A stretch of DNA of 64,000 bases from Paenibacillus spongiae. Its GTDB lineage: Bacteria; Bacillota; Bacilli; Paenibacillales; Paenibacillaceae. The notes under the pieces were generated by a model that searched no databases, was not told where the DNA came from, and saw nothing but the letters and a program-made list of their open reading frames with translations. Location of the stretch: contig NZ_CP091430.1 of NCBI RefSeq assembly GCF_024734895.1, forward strand, positions 354,501 through 418,500, read 5' to 3'. The translations under genes were made by a program, and so were the position numbers. Below, piece by piece: positions 35,746-45,039 of the stretch (position 1 is the first letter of the stretch; the number at the start of each line of letters is the position of its first letter).

Positions 35746-36633
35746 ATGCAAGAACTGCTGGAAGGCGCGTATGATCTGCACGTACACACAGGACCGGACG
35801 TAAGCCCGCGGAAGCTGGACGATCTGGACATGGCGGAACGTATACAGAAAATCGGGATGAAAGGCTTCGGCATAAAATCCCACTACTTCTGCACGGGGGA
35901 GCGCGCGAGGATCGTTAAGAAAGTGTATCCCGATCTCAATCCAATCGGCGCGCTGTGCCTCAACCATACGGTGGGCGGCATCAATCCGGTCGCGGTGGAG
36001 ATGGCTGCGCGGGTCGGGGCGAAAATCATATGGATGCCCACGTTCGATGCGGCCAACGAAATGGAATACATGTTCAATCAGACGAGCTATGAAGAATTGC
36101 CGCCCTGGGCGAAGGTGCAATTCGAGCTCAGCAAGCAGGGCAAGGTGCAGGCGGGCATCACGATTCTGGAAGACGGGAAGCTGAAACAGAATGTGCGAGA
36201 GGTGCTCGATATCGCCGCGAAGAACGACCTTATTCTCGCTACCGGGCATCTGGGCAAGGAAGAGATCTATGCGCTCGTTTCCGAAGCGAAGCAGCAGGGC
36301 TTGCGGAAGGTCGTCGTAACGCATCCGACATTCTCTTCGGTCAATCTCTCAAAGGAGGAGCAGAAGGAACTGGCCGGGCTCGGCGCTTATATGGAGCAGT
36401 GCTTCGGCGTCATTACGCCGCATTACGGCATCGACTGGGATGCGCTATACGAGACGATTCGGTTCGTCGGGCCGGAGAATTGCATCCTCTCCAGCGATCT
36501 GGGTCAGACGAGCAATCCGTATCCCGATGAAGGGTTAATCACCTTCGTCACCAATTTGTACAACAACGGCTTTTCGAAGGATGAAATCAAGTTCATGACG
36601 GTCAGGAACACGACCTTCTTGGCGGAAGGATAA
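35746..36633 (+). CDS. DUF6282 family putative metal-dependent hydrolase
   Basis: A 295-residue cytoplasmic protein. The N-terminal YDLHVHTGPDVSPR has the HxH metal motif of amidohydrolase/PHP-type enzymes. Other candidate ligands are His in IKSHYFCTGER, LCLNHTVGG, ATGHLGKEE and VVTHPTF, plus Asp in LSSDLGQTSNPYPDEGL near 255. The pattern predicts a TIM-barrel hydrolase or lyase with a divalent metal site. The reaction is unknown for the family as far as I know. It is the first gene of the operon, with GCGAGGAGAAAGCG before ATG. Confidence 0.82.
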   Translation: MQELLEGAYDLHVHTGPDVSPRKLDDLDMAERIQKIGMKGFGIKSHYFCTGERARIVKKVYPDLNPIGALCLNHTVGGINPVAVEMAARVGAKIIWMPTFDAANEMEYMFNQTSYEELPPWAKVQFELSKQGKVQAGITILEDGKLKQNVREVLDIAAKNDLILATGHLGKEEIYALVSEAKQQGLRKVVVTHPTFSSVNLSKEEQKELAGLGAYMEQCFGVITPHYGIDWDALYETIRFVGPENCILSSDLGQTSNPYPDEGLITFVTNLYNNGFSKDEIKFMTVRNTTFLAEG

Positions 36634-36657
36634 TGGACAACAGAGGAGGATATCAAC

Positions 36658-36993
36658 ATGAGTATGAAAGCTGCCAACTGGAATACGCTGCAGGAGGTTC
36701 TCGTCCGTGAAGGCGTAACGCGCAAGGCGTTCAGTGGAGAAGGCGCGACGCTCGCTCTTCACGTGCTGCAGCCCGGACACGAGCCGAAGCCGCATAGTCA
36801 CGCGTATGAGCAAATCGTTTATATTCTAAGCGGCAAAGTGAAATTCCACATCGGTGAGGAGTCCGTATTGCTGGAAGCGGGCGGGCTGCTCGCCGTGCCG
36901 CCGAATGTAACGCATTATGCGGAAGTGGTAGGCGACGAGCCGGTCTATAACCTGGATGTGTTCACGCCGAAGAGGGATGAATATGCGTCCTAA
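36658..36993 (+). CDS. Small cupin-domain protein
   Basis: A 111-residue single-domain cupin. Motif 1 is PGHEPKPHSHAYEQIVYILSG (about residues 38-58), with the two His and Glu that bind metal. Motif 2 is GGLLAVPPNVTHYAEVVG (about 80-97). Such proteins bind a small acid or act as isomerase/dioxygenase subunits; no specific function can be read. CAGAGGAGGATATCAAC precedes ATG. Its stop overlaps the start of the next gene, a sign of coupled translation. Confidence 0.88.
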   Translation: MSMKAANWNTLQEVLVREGVTRKAFSGEGATLALHVLQPGHEPKPHSHAYEQIVYILSGKVKFHIGEESVLLEAGGLLAVPPNVTHYAEVVGDEPVYNLDVFTPKRDEYAS

Positions 36994-37771
36994 TCGGTTC
37001 AAGAAGCGTCTGGCCGGCAAGCCCCAAGTCGGGACGTTCGTCAAGATCGACTCGGCGGAAACCATCGAATTGCTCGGGTACGCCGGCTTCGACTTCATCG
37101 TGATCGATATGGAGCATACGACGCTTGACTTTGGACAGGCGGAGCGGATGGTGCGGATTGCCGATTTGCACGGCATGAGCAGCATCATCCGTGTTCCGGA
37201 TGCCAGCAGGATGTCCATTCTGCGGGCACTCGACCTCGGGGCCGCTGGCGTTCAGGTTCCGCAAGTCTACTCGGCGGACGAGGTGCGGGAAATTGTCGAC
37301 AAGGCCAAATATCCGCCTCACGGCTCGCGGGGACTCACCTATGCGCACCGCGCCGCAGGATTCGGCCACACGCCGGACACCTATATGGCGGATCAGAATG
37401 AAGCAAGTACGGTTATCGTTCACGTCGAAACTGTAAACGCTTACGAGAGAATCGATGAGTTATGCGCCGTTGAAGGACTGGATGTCGTGTTCATCGGACC
37501 GCTCGACTTAAGCGTCTGCTTAGGGATTGCTGGGACTGATTATATCGGAGGCGAGCTGGCCGGACCTGTCCAATCGATATTGGATGCCTGCCGGCAGACG
37601 GGGAAGATACCGGGCATTGCCGTCACGAATGCGGCGCAATATAAGTTTGCGCTTCAACAGCATATTCCTTACATCGTATGGTCGTCCGACGTGGCATTCT
37701 TTAAACAAGCTCTCGATGCTGTCGTCCGGACGAAAAGTACCATAGAACTCGAAGATACGGAGGAATCTTAG
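36983..37771 (+). CDS. HpcH/HpaI-family aldolase
   Basis: About 262 residues from ATG 36983 (AGAGGG six bases upstream; ATG 36977 is an alternative). The gene overlaps the cupin stop. The family motifs are VGTFVKIDSAETIELLGYAG, FIVIDMEHTTLDF (metal-binding Glu), DLGAAGVQVPQVYSADE, GSRGLTYAHRAAGFG and VVFIGPLDLSVCLGI. Members cleave 2-keto-3-deoxy or 4-hydroxy-2-oxo acids to pyruvate and an aldehyde. Here it may act on the acid imported by the MFS protein encoded next; the substrate is not known. Confidence 0.9.
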   Translation: MRPNRFKKRLAGKPQVGTFVKIDSAETIELLGYAGFDFIVIDMEHTTLDFGQAERMVRIADLHGMSSIIRVPDASRMSILRALDLGAAGVQVPQVYSADEVREIVDKAKYPPHGSRGLTYAHRAAGFGHTPDTYMADQNEASTVIVHVETVNAYERIDELCAVEGLDVVFIGPLDLSVCLGIAGTDYIGGELAGPVQSILDACRQTGKIPGIAVTNAAQYKFALQQHIPYIVWSSDVAFFKQALDAVVRTKSTIELEDTEES

Positions 37772-39091
37772 ATGAGCACAAGCACCATTTCGGCAGCTGC
37801 TGCAGAAAGCTCCAACAAGAACGGCCAGGGCAAGAAGGCCTTAATCGCGGCATACTTCGGTTTCTCGGTCGATATGATCGACGTGTACCTGCCTATTATA
37901 GCGCTTGCGCCGGCGATGATCTATTTCCAGCCTGCGGATATGTCGCCGACGCTGTCCACAACGCTTTATTATTTGATTTTCGTGCTGTCCCTGATCGGTC
38001 GTCCGATCGGATCGTTCATCTTCGGCTATGCCGGGGACAAGATCGGCCGCCGAAAGACGACGCTCATCTCGATTATGGGCATCGGCGTCACGACGCTGCT
38101 CATCGCCTGTTTGCCGGGATACGCGACGCTGGGACTCGGCGGCGTGCTGCTGCTGGCCGCTCTTCGGCTGATCTCGGGGATCTTCATGGGCGGCGAATAT
38201 ACGTCCGCGAATCCGCTGGCCATGGAATATGCCCCCAAGAATAAGCGCGGCATGTACGGTGGCCTCATTAATGCGGGATTCCCAACCGGAACGATTGTCG
38301 TATCGCTCGCGACGCTCGGCACGCTGCAGCTGTTCCCGGCGGGCGACGCAACGTCCCTCTATGCGGTATGGGGCTGGCGCATTCCCTTCCTTATCGGCGC
38401 GCTGCTGAGCTTTATCCTGTTCGTCTATACGTATCGGAATGTCGAAGAATCGAAAGTATGGGAAGGATCGAAGAAGGCGGAGAATCCGATCAAGGATTTG
38501 TTCAGCAAAAAGAACCTGTCCCTGCTGGGCCAAGTATTCCTCGTCATGAGCGGGGTATGGTTCGTCACGAACGCGATTGTCTCGTCATTGCCCGGCATTC
38601 TCAAATATCTTAACGTCAACAGTGTCGATTCGACGAACGCTCAGCTTGTGACCAACGTCATCATGTTCTTCCTGTTTATCTTCGCCGGTGCCATCAGCCA
38701 AAAAATCGGACGCAAAACGGTCCTGCTCATCTTCGGCATTCTGAGCTTCACCCTGTCTCCGATCTTTTATTACATGCTGCTGAACGGCGGCTATCAGAAT
38801 ACGACGAAGCTGATCGTGCTCGTTGTGCTTGTGAACTGTTTGGCGATTCCGGTATTCGGCGTTCTGACGTCGTATATTTCCGAGCGCTTCAGCACCGGCG
38901 TGCGCGCTTCGGGCTACGGGATCGGTTACAGCCTGGCGCTGGTCATACCGGCCTTGACGCCGTTCTTCATGCTCGGCCTGAAGAATTTCATGCCTTACGA
39001 ATTTACACCGATTGTCATTCTGGTCATCGGCGGCTTGTTCATTACGATTGGCGCACTGCTCGGGCCTGAGACCAAGAAAGTGGATTTATAA
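37772..39091 (+). CDS. MFS transporter, metabolite/acid symporter type
   Basis: A 439-residue membrane protein with 12 predicted helices. The loop 2-3 motif [15 protein letters not shown] (about residues 84-98), with preceding LIGRPIGSF, and [25 protein letters not shown] near 128-152 are typical of the sugar/metabolite:H+ symporter branch. This branch imports organic acids such as shikimate, alpha-ketoglutarate or benzoate-like compounds. The ATG follows the aldolase stop with no gap, so translation is coupled. It probably imports the growth substrate of this operon. Confidence 0.9.
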   Translation: MSTSTISAAAAESSNKNGQGKKALIAAYFGFSVDMIDVYLPIIALAPAMIYFQPADMSPTLSTTLYYLIFVLSLIGRPIGSFIFGYAGDKIGRRKTTLISIMGIGVTTLLIACLPGYATLGLGGVLLLAALRLISGIFMGGEYTSANPLAMEYAPKNKRGMYGGLINAGFPTGTIVVSLATLGTLQLFPAGDATSLYAVWGWRIPFLIGALLSFILFVYTYRNVEESKVWEGSKKAENPIKDLFSKKNLSLLGQVFLVMSGVWFVTNAIVSSLPGILKYLNVNSVDSTNAQLVTNVIMFFLFIFAGAISQKIGRKTVLLIFGILSFTLSPIFYYMLLNGGYQNTTKLIVLVVLVNCLAIPVFGVLTSYISERFSTGVRASGYGIGYSLALVIPALTPFFMLGLKNFMPYEFTPIVILVIGGLFITIGALLGPETKKVDL

Positions 39092-40290
39092 TGGATAGGA
39101 ACGAGCGGAATGTTGTCATAGTCAGTGCCGTACGGACGCCGATCGGCAGTTTTCAGGGAGCGTTGAAGGATGTGGGCGCCGTTGAGCTGGGCGCCCTGGT
39201 GATCCGGGAATCGGTGAAGCGGGCCGGTCTTGACGCCGCGGACGTCGATGAAGTCATCATGGGCAACGTCCTGCAGGCGGGACTTGGCCAGAATCCGGCG
39301 CGCCAGGCGTCTCTTGCGGCAGGCTTGCCGCAAGAAACGCCGGCGCTAACGGTCAATATGGTATGCGGCTCCGGCTTGAAGGCGGTGCACTTGGCGGCGC
39401 AGTCGATCCTCGCAGGGGAGAGCGAGGTCGCCGTCGCCGGCGGGATGGAGAACATGAGCCAAGCTCCGTACCTCGTGAAGGGTGCGCGGGGCGGCTTGCG
39501 AATGGGCGATCATCCGCTCGTGGACAGCATGATCCGCGACGGATTGTGGTGCGCCGCGAACGATTACCATATGGGCGTGACAGCCGAAAATTTGTGCGAC
39601 CGGTACTCGCTGAGCCGCGAGGAGCTCGACCGCTTCGCGCTGGAGAGCCAGCGGAAGGCGGCGGCAGCGATGGCGGACAAGCGCTTTGCGGACGAGACGG
39701 TGCCCGTGGAGATTCCGCAGCGCAAAGGCGGCACGCTCGTCGTGGATACGGATGAGTATCCGCGCGATACATCGCTCGCGGACCTAGCCAAGCTGCGTCC
39801 GGCGTTTAAGCGTGACGGCCATGTGACGGCGGGCAACGCCTCGGGCATTAACGATGGCGCAGCCGCGATGGTGCTGATGAGTGCCCGGAAAGCGCGGGAG
39901 CATGGGCTTACCCCGCTGGCGGTCATCCGCGCCAACGCTTCTGCCGGCGTAGACCCGGCCGTCATGGGCATCGGGCCTGTCCCGGCCGTTCGTCAGGCGC
40001 TTGTCAAAACCGGCTTGACGATCGCGGATATGGGGCTTGTGGAAGCGAATGAGGCATTCGCGGCGCAATCGCTCGCGGTCGCGCAGGAATTGCAGCTCGA
40101 CCAGGATGTGCTGAACGTCAATGGCGGAGCCATTGCGCTCGGCCATCCGATCGGCGCCAGCGGTGCGCGCATTCTGGTAACGCTGCTGCATGAAATGAAC
40201 CGCCGCAGGACGCGTTACGGCCTGGCTGCGCTCTGCATTGGCGGCGGGCAGGGCGTCGCGACAATCGTCGAGCGGCCGAATGCCGGCTGA
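39091..40290 (+). CDS. Thiolase (acetyl-CoA C-acetyltransferase)
   Basis: A 399-residue thiolase whose ATG overlaps the MFS stop codon by one base. The acyl-accepting Cys lies in [17 protein letters not shown] near residue 92, the catalytic His in [17 protein letters not shown] near 355, and the second Cys in [12 protein letters not shown] near 385. It splits acetoacetyl-CoA (or 3-oxoacyl-CoA) to acetyl-CoA. With the two CoA-transferase genes downstream it gives a complete route from a free 3-oxoacid to acetyl-CoA. Confidence 0.95.
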   Translation: MDRNERNVVIVSAVRTPIGSFQGALKDVGAVELGALVIRESVKRAGLDAADVDEVIMGNVLQAGLGQNPARQASLAAGLPQETPALTVNMVCGSGLKAVHLAAQSILAGESEVAVAGGMENMSQAPYLVKGARGGLRMGDHPLVDSMIRDGLWCAANDYHMGVTAENLCDRYSLSREELDRFALESQRKAAAAMADKRFADETVPVEIPQRKGGTLVVDTDEYPRDTSLADLAKLRPAFKRDGHVTAGNASGINDGAAAMVLMSARKAREHGLTPLAVIRANASAGVDPAVMGIGPVPAVRQALVKTGLTIADMGLVEANEAFAAQSLAVAQELQLDQDVLNVNGGAIALGHPIGASGARILVTLLHEMNRRRTRYGLAALCIGGGQGVATIVERPNAG

Positions 40291-40309
40291 AGAAGGAGAG
40301 GGATGGACA

Positions 40310-40999
40310 GTGAAGACGATAGCAGCTTCTTACGCGGATGCGATTGCGGATATTCAGGACGGAGCGACGTTGATGGTCGGCGGCTTCGGTCTGGTCGGCA
40401 TTCCGGAGAATTTGATCGCGGCGCTTGTGGAGAAGGGCGTCAAGGATTTGACGATCATATCCAACAACTGCGGCGTGGATGACTTCGGCCTGGGGCTCCT
40501 GCTGCGAAACAAGCAGATTCGTACCATCATCGCCTCCTACGTAGGCGAGAATAAAGAGTTCGAGAGGCAGGCGCTGTCGGGTGAAATTACAGTGAAGCTC
40601 ATTCCGCAAGGCACGCTGGCCGAGAAAATCCGCGCAGGCGGCGCAGGCATTCCGGCCTTCTACACGCCTGCGGGCGTCGGCACGCCGATTGCGGACAAAC
40701 GCGAAACGCGCGTGTTCGGCGGCAAGGAATATTTGCTCGAGGAGTCGCTGACGGCCGACTTCAGCCTAATTCTCGCCGCGAAAGCGGACCGGATGGGAAA
40801 TCTCGTATACAACAAGACGGCGATGAATTTCAATCCGATCATGGCGGCGGCGGGCAACATTACGATTGCCGAGGCGGAGGAGATCGTCGAAACCGGGACA
40901 TTGAGTCCGGGAACGATCCAGACTCCCGGCATCTATGTCCAGCGGCTGATTGCCGGCCGGCAGACGAAGCGGGTCGAGAAGCGGACGGTCCGGGCGTAA
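40310..40999 (+). CDS. scoA: 3-oxoacid CoA-transferase, subunit A
   Basis: A 230-residue subunit starting at GTG 40310 (GAAGGAGAGGG upstream). The frame is open to 40238, but that stretch overlaps the thiolase end and lacks a ribosome site. Signature blocks: [20 protein letters not shown] at the N-terminus, [16 protein letters not shown], and [17 protein letters not shown]. It transfers CoA from succinyl-CoA or acetyl-CoA to acetoacetate or a similar acid together with subunit B. The symbol follows the Bacillus succinyl-CoA:acetoacetate enzyme; acceptor specificity is inferred. Confidence 0.93.
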   Translation: MKTIAASYADAIADIQDGATLMVGGFGLVGIPENLIAALVEKGVKDLTIISNNCGVDDFGLGLLLRNKQIRTIIASYVGENKEFERQALSGEITVKLIPQGTLAEKIRAGGAGIPAFYTPAGVGTPIADKRETRVFGGKEYLLEESLTADFSLILAAKADRMGNLVYNKTAMNFNPIMAAAGNITIAEAEEIVETGTLSPGTIQTPGIYVQRLIAGRQTKRVEKRTVRA

Positions 41000-41033
41000 C
41001 ACGTTGCCGTGCCCGGCAGGGCAGCGGGAGAGG

Positions 41034-41717
41034 ATGATGATTGCAGCTATGGATAATACTAAAATATCGGTTCGGGAACGGATCGCCAGGAGGGCGGAGC
41101 GTGAGATCGAGAACGGCTTCTATGTGAACCTCGGCATCGGCATCCCGACGTTGGTCGCGAATTACTTGGCGTCGGATAAGCAGGTCGTGCTGCAGTCGGA
41201 GAACGGCTTGCTCGGCATCGGTCCCTATCCGCCGGAGGACGAGCTCGATCCGGATCTCATCAATGCCGGCAAGGAAACGATCACCGCAGCCGAAGGCGCG
41301 GCCTACTTCCACAGCGCGGAATCGTTCGGCATGATCCGGGGCGGGCATATCGATTTGGCGATTCTGGGCGGAATGGAAGTATCCTGCGAGGGCGATCTGG
41401 CCAATTGGATGATTCCCGGCAAGATGGTCAAGGGAATGGGCGGAGCGATGGATCTGGTGCATGGCGCGAAGCGAATCATCGTGGTCATGGACCATGTCAA
41501 CAAAGACGGCCAGCCCAAGATCCTGCGGTCGTGCAGTCTGCCGTTAACGGGCAAGCGCGTCGTCGACCGCATCATCACGGATCGGGCGGTTATCGACGTC
41601 ACGCCGGACGGTCTGCGTCTTGTCGAGATCGCTTCCGGTTATACCGTCAACGAGATTAAGGCGTGCACGCAGGCGGAGCTGCTCGTTGCGGATGATGTCG
41701 CGTTGAACGCTTATTAA
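41034..41717 (+). CDS. scoB: 3-oxoacid CoA-transferase, subunit B
   Basis: A 227-residue catalytic subunit. Tandem ATG codons at 41034 and 41037 and a third at 41049 follow GCGGGAGAGG, so the exact start is uncertain within five codons. [17 protein letters not shown] and [13 protein letters not shown] carry the catalytic Glu that forms the CoA thioester. [19 protein letters not shown] and [17 protein letters not shown] are standard. It is the last gene of the operon, followed by a terminator. It could also process acetoacetate released by fumarylacetoacetase, encoded 10 kb upstream. Confidence 0.93.
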   Translation: MMIAAMDNTKISVRERIARRAEREIENGFYVNLGIGIPTLVANYLASDKQVVLQSENGLLGIGPYPPEDELDPDLINAGKETITAAEGAAYFHSAESFGMIRGGHIDLAILGGMEVSCEGDLANWMIPGKMVKGMGGAMDLVHGAKRIIVVMDHVNKDGQPKILRSCSLPLTGKRVVDRIITDRAVIDVTPDGLRLVEIASGYTVNEIKACTQAELLVADDVALNAY

Positions 41718-41728
41718 TAGGCAGAAAA

Positions 41729-41757
41729 AGCCCAGTCCTCGCGAGGATTGGGCTTGA
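41729..41757 (+). terminator. Terminator of the DUF6282-CoA-transferase operon
   Basis: AAGCCCAGTCCTC pairs with GAGGATTGGGCTT (one mismatch) with a tiny CG-containing loop; the U tract is weak. Confidence 0.7.
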
Positions 41758-41813
41758 TTGCGCTGCTCCGCGGAAATTCGTTCTCTCGTATGCGGGTATG
41801 TCTTCATCAATGC

Positions 41814-41868
41814 GAGGTTATTCCTATGGAGGGCCGATAAGCCCTTCCGAGGAATAATCTCGTTTTTT
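41814..41868 (+). terminator. Second strong terminator hairpin, upstream of the PhyH gene
   Basis: GAGGTTATTCCT (41814-41825) pairs with AGGAATAATCTC (41850-41861) around an inner AGGG/CCCT stem, followed by TTTTTT. It lies after another terminator and 125 bases before the next start, so it may end a short transcript or attenuate the PhyH gene. Confidence 0.75.
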
Positions 41869-41993
41869 ACATAGCTTACAGAGGACTTAGGGGTTCCTAG
41901 CTTCTTCTATACTCTCCTGCAGGGTTTATTGACGCTTATGCAGGAAACGGACGGCGGCAGCCGAATAATAGAATCACAAAAGGAGGGATTGCT

Positions 41994-42701
41994 ATGTCGG
42001 CGGCTGTGTCTCACTTCGTGCTTACAGACGAGATGGTAGAGGAATTTTACCGGGAGGGATATTTCTATGCGCCCGGTTTTATTACTCCGGAGACCGTAGA
42101 AGCGATCAATGAAGAACAGGAAGCGTTCGCGAACGGCTCGGGCGGCGGGGAATGGAGGTCCAACCCGTTCACGCACTACGACAAGCACGGCCTGCAGTAT
42201 CCGGCTACCGCCCGGATGCTCCGGGATCCTAAGGTTGTAGGGGTGTTGGAAGGGGTTCTTGGCGACGCCGTGCGTCTGTGGATGGGCATGTACGCCGTCG
42301 TTCCGCCTCGCGGCAAAGGGCTGGAATGGCATCAGGATAACCAGTACACGCATATCCTCGGTCATATGCTGAACGGCTTCATAGCGCTGGACGCTATTAC
42401 GCAGGAGAATGCCGGCCTTTGGATCGCTCCCCGCTCGCACCGATTAGGGAGACAGCCGAATCTGGATGAGGGAGGCGCGCACCGCCGTGCCGCCGTACCG
42501 GAGAACGGCATGCCCTGCAAGCCGATGAAGCCGGGAGACGCCGTATTCTTTCATCGGGAAACGCTTCATCACAGCAAAGGCAATCATACGGACAAGCCTA
42601 GACGCGCTTTCGCATTTCAAGCCTCATCGTACACGGCCCGTTACGCCGAAACCGGCAAGCCGCTCCTGGATCGGGAGCTATTGTCGAGCAATCCCCGTTA
42701 A
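41994..42701 (+). CDS. Phytanoyl-CoA dioxygenase (PhyH) family protein
   Basis: A 235-residue Fe(II)/2-oxoglutarate oxygenase-type protein with a double-stranded beta-helix fold. The metal triad is visible as WHQDNQYTH (HxD, about residues 103-105) and a distal His in AVFFHRETLHHSKGNHT (about 180-196). FYREGYFYAPGFITPETVEAI is the usual N-terminus, and NPR near the end could help bind 2-oxoglutarate. Bacterial PhyH proteins hydroxylate diverse small molecules; the substrate is unknown. AAAGGAGGGATTGCT precedes the ATG. The gene stands alone. Confidence 0.88.
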   Translation: MSAAVSHFVLTDEMVEEFYREGYFYAPGFITPETVEAINEEQEAFANGSGGGEWRSNPFTHYDKHGLQYPATARMLRDPKVVGVLEGVLGDAVRLWMGMYAVVPPRGKGLEWHQDNQYTHILGHMLNGFIALDAITQENAGLWIAPRSHRLGRQPNLDEGGAHRRAAVPENGMPCKPMKPGDAVFFHRETLHHSKGNHTDKPRRAFAFQASSYTARYAETGKPLLDRELLSSNPR

Positions 42702-42732
42702 ACTGACCATCGATGAGCGATGCCAGAGACGG

Positions 42733-42777
42733 CAGCCTTAGTTAGAGCTTCCATCAGACTGAGGCTGTTTGTTTTGC
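42733..42777 (+). terminator. Terminator after the PhyH gene
   Basis: CAGCCTTAGT pairs with ACTGAGGCTG (10 bp with one G-U), followed by TTTGTTTT. Confidence 0.75.
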
Positions 42778-42945
42778 CTTCGGATATGAAGAAGCTGTAA
42801 ATCCCTTTATTGAGGTAGAGATGAAATATTCTCAGATGTTATATTGAATGGACGGCATGGGCGCCTAACGGACGGATGGATGAACGTCGATTCGTCGTCG
42901 TAGTATCCGACGGAACCTAATTAATCAAGGGAAGGGGAACAACGC

Positions 42946-44157
42946 GTGGAAAAGAAGGATGCCGACCTCCAACATGAGCCCCGGAGCAAAGCGCAGTCTC
43001 TTCTGGAGGTGTTGACGGTATCGGCAAAGCTCGGTCTTACCTCATTCGGAGGCCCAATCGCGCATCTGGGTTATTTTCATAACGAATACATACGCCGCCG
43101 CAGGTGGATGGACGAACGCAGCTATGCGGATCTGGTCGCATTATGCCAGCTGCTGCCCGGTCCTGCCAGCAGTCAGGTCGGCATCGGCATCGGCGTTATC
43201 CGCGCCGGACTGCTCGGCGGGCTGACGGCTTGGCTTGGTTTTACGCTGCCGTCGGTTGTGGCGCTGGTTCTGTTCGCTTTCTTGCTGCAGGGCTTCGATA
43301 TAGGCGGCGCGGGATGGATTCACGGTCTTAAGATCGTCGCCGTGGCCATCGTCGCGCAGGCCATACTGGGCATGGGGCAGAAGCTGACTCCCGACCGCAG
43401 CAGGGCAACGATCGCAATCTTGGTTGCGTCCGCTACCCTGTTGTGGCAGACCGCCTTCAGCCAAGTCCTGTTTATTGCTGCTTCGGGCATGATCGGCATG
43501 GTGTTATATCGAAGAACAGCCGTGCCGGAAGCGTCCCGTTTATCGGTCCCTGTTAGCCGAAGGACTGCCGTGCTATGTTTGGCTGTCTTCTTCGGACTGC
43601 TCATTCTCTTGCCGCTGCTGCGGAACATGGTTGCTGTGGATTGGATAGCCGTATTCGACAGCTTTTATCGGTCGGGATCGCTTGTTTTTGGCGGAGGACA
43701 CGTCGTCCTTCCGCTTCTCGAACGGGAAGTCGTGCCGACAGGGTGGGTCGGCGAGGCCGATTTCTTGGCCGGATACGGCGCGGCGCAAGCCGTACCCGGA
43801 CCGCTGTTCACCTTCGCCGGGTACTTGGGCGCGATGATGGGCGGGGTTTCAGGAGCTGTACTAGCCACGGCGGCTATTTTTCTGCCAGCGTTTCTTCTGA
43901 TCGTGGGGGCGCTGCCGTTCTGGAATTCATGGCGGAGAAGCGCAAAGGTTCAGGGAGCATTGGCCGGGATCAACGCGGCGGTTGTCGGCATCCTGCTGGC
44001 GGCACTGTACGACCCTCTCTGGACGACGGCGATTCTGGCTCCTGCCGATTTTGCCTTGGTCTCGATTCTGTTCGCGATGCTCGTCTTTTGGAAGCTTCCG
44101 CCGTGGGTTATCGTGATCACAGGAGCGATGGGCGGAACGTTGATTGCGCTCGTCTAA
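42946..44157 (+). CDS. chrA: Chromate transporter, long-chain CHR family
   Basis: A 403-residue membrane protein made of two homologous CHR halves. The N-terminal half has KLGLTSFGGPIAHLGYFHNEY, LCQLLPGPASSQVGIGIG and GGLTAWLGFTLPSVV. The C-terminal half repeats the pattern with GSLVFGGGHVVLPLLEREVV, AGYGAAQAVPGPLFTFAGYLG and AAIFLPAFLLIVGALPFW. Long CHR proteins export chromate by proton exchange; some members of the family may carry other oxyanions. It starts at GTG after GAAGGGGAACAACGC. No ChrB-type regulator is adjacent. Confidence 0.95.
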   Translation: MEKKDADLQHEPRSKAQSLLEVLTVSAKLGLTSFGGPIAHLGYFHNEYIRRRRWMDERSYADLVALCQLLPGPASSQVGIGIGVIRAGLLGGLTAWLGFTLPSVVALVLFAFLLQGFDIGGAGWIHGLKIVAVAIVAQAILGMGQKLTPDRSRATIAILVASATLLWQTAFSQVLFIAASGMIGMVLYRRTAVPEASRLSVPVSRRTAVLCLAVFFGLLILLPLLRNMVAVDWIAVFDSFYRSGSLVFGGGHVVLPLLEREVVPTGWVGEADFLAGYGAAQAVPGPLFTFAGYLGAMMGGVSGAVLATAAIFLPAFLLIVGALPFWNSWRRSAKVQGALAGINAAVVGILLAALYDPLWTTAILAPADFALVSILFAMLVFWKLPPWVIVITGAMGGTLIALV

Positions 44158-44262
44158 TCACGTGACATACCCTCCCCAGGCTGCGAACTATGAATCCCCG
44201 CATTGAATTCCTGCAGAGCATAATCGGATCCGCCCCATGGCGTCCGCGATAACGCCCTTTAA

Positions 44263-44288
44263 GAGCCGGCTTCCCCGGAAGCCGGCTC
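44263..44288 (+). terminator. Hairpin downstream of chrA
   Basis: GAGCCGGCTT pairs perfectly with AAGCCGGCTC, but there is no T tract, so it may be a weak or factor-dependent terminator. Confidence 0.4.
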
Positions 44289-44319
44289 GTCCGGCGTGCG
44301 ATAGCCGAATTGCTTTGAG

Positions 44320-44750
44320 ATGCCCAGAGCGGTCTCCTTCACGGACATCCTGTTAAGAACGAACGGCCTTACGAAGCATTACCCGGTAAACGGCGGCCTG
44401 CTTGCCACGGCGCAGCAGAAGGTGCACGCGCTGGATAAGGTCAACCTTACGCTATACAAACGCGAAATCGTCGGCGTCGTCGGCGAGAGCGGCTGCGGCA
44501 AATCGACGCTCGCCAAGGTTCTGCTGCGGCTGATCGAGCCGACGGAAGGCACGATCCATTTTGACGGGCGGGAAATTACGGGGCTGAACCGCAAACAGAT
44601 GCGTGACGTGCGCCGGGAGATGCAGTTCGTGGATTTGGCTGCCGGTTCCATACGCGCTGCCCGTTCGCCGTGGAACGGTGCAAATCGGAGATGCCAGAGC
44701 TTAGAACGTCGGAGGACGGACACGCCGTCGCTTGTCATCTGGCGGAATAA
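44320..44750 (+). pseudogene. Oligopeptide-type ABC ATPase gene with internal deletion and frameshift
   Basis: The first part encodes the start of an OppF/DppF-type ATPase: LTKHYPVNGGLL, then Walker A in VGVVGESGCGKSTLAKVLLR, and [20 protein letters not shown] up to MQFV. The Q-loop, signature motif, Walker B and H-loop are absent. From 44637 a different frame encodes the C-terminal oligopeptide-binding tail of the same family: [20 protein letters not shown], then [10 protein letters not shown] and a TAA at 44748-44750. About 150-200 middle residues were therefore lost, with a frame change at the junction near 44630. The product cannot hydrolyse ATP. No other opp genes are nearby, so the rest of the operon is gone. 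Confidence 0.88.
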
Positions 44751-44765
44751 GAGCGGATCCGAATA

Positions 44766-44808
44766 AAGGCCAACCCCAAGTCTCGCGGAGGGTTGGCCTT
44801 ATTTTTTA
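44766..44808 (+). terminator. Terminator after the broken ABC ATPase gene
   Basis: AAGGCCAACCC pairs perfectly with GGGTTGGCCTT, followed by ATTTTTTAG. Confidence 0.85.
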
Positions 44809-45039
44809 GATGCCAAATAGGACGGGGTATGCTCTTCAGTTACGCTTCGTCCGGTGTTCCCTTTGTCTGTTAAGCTGAACATAGCCAATGTCTAAATATC
44901 AAGTAAAAGTGGTTCTTTAGACACATGATTAACCAATTTATGGAAGATAAATAGATTCCTCGTGCCTTGTTGCCGCCAGCTTTATTCACTATACTAGGAC
45001 CTGCTTACAGTTTTTACAATTCAGAGGGAGTTGACCGGA

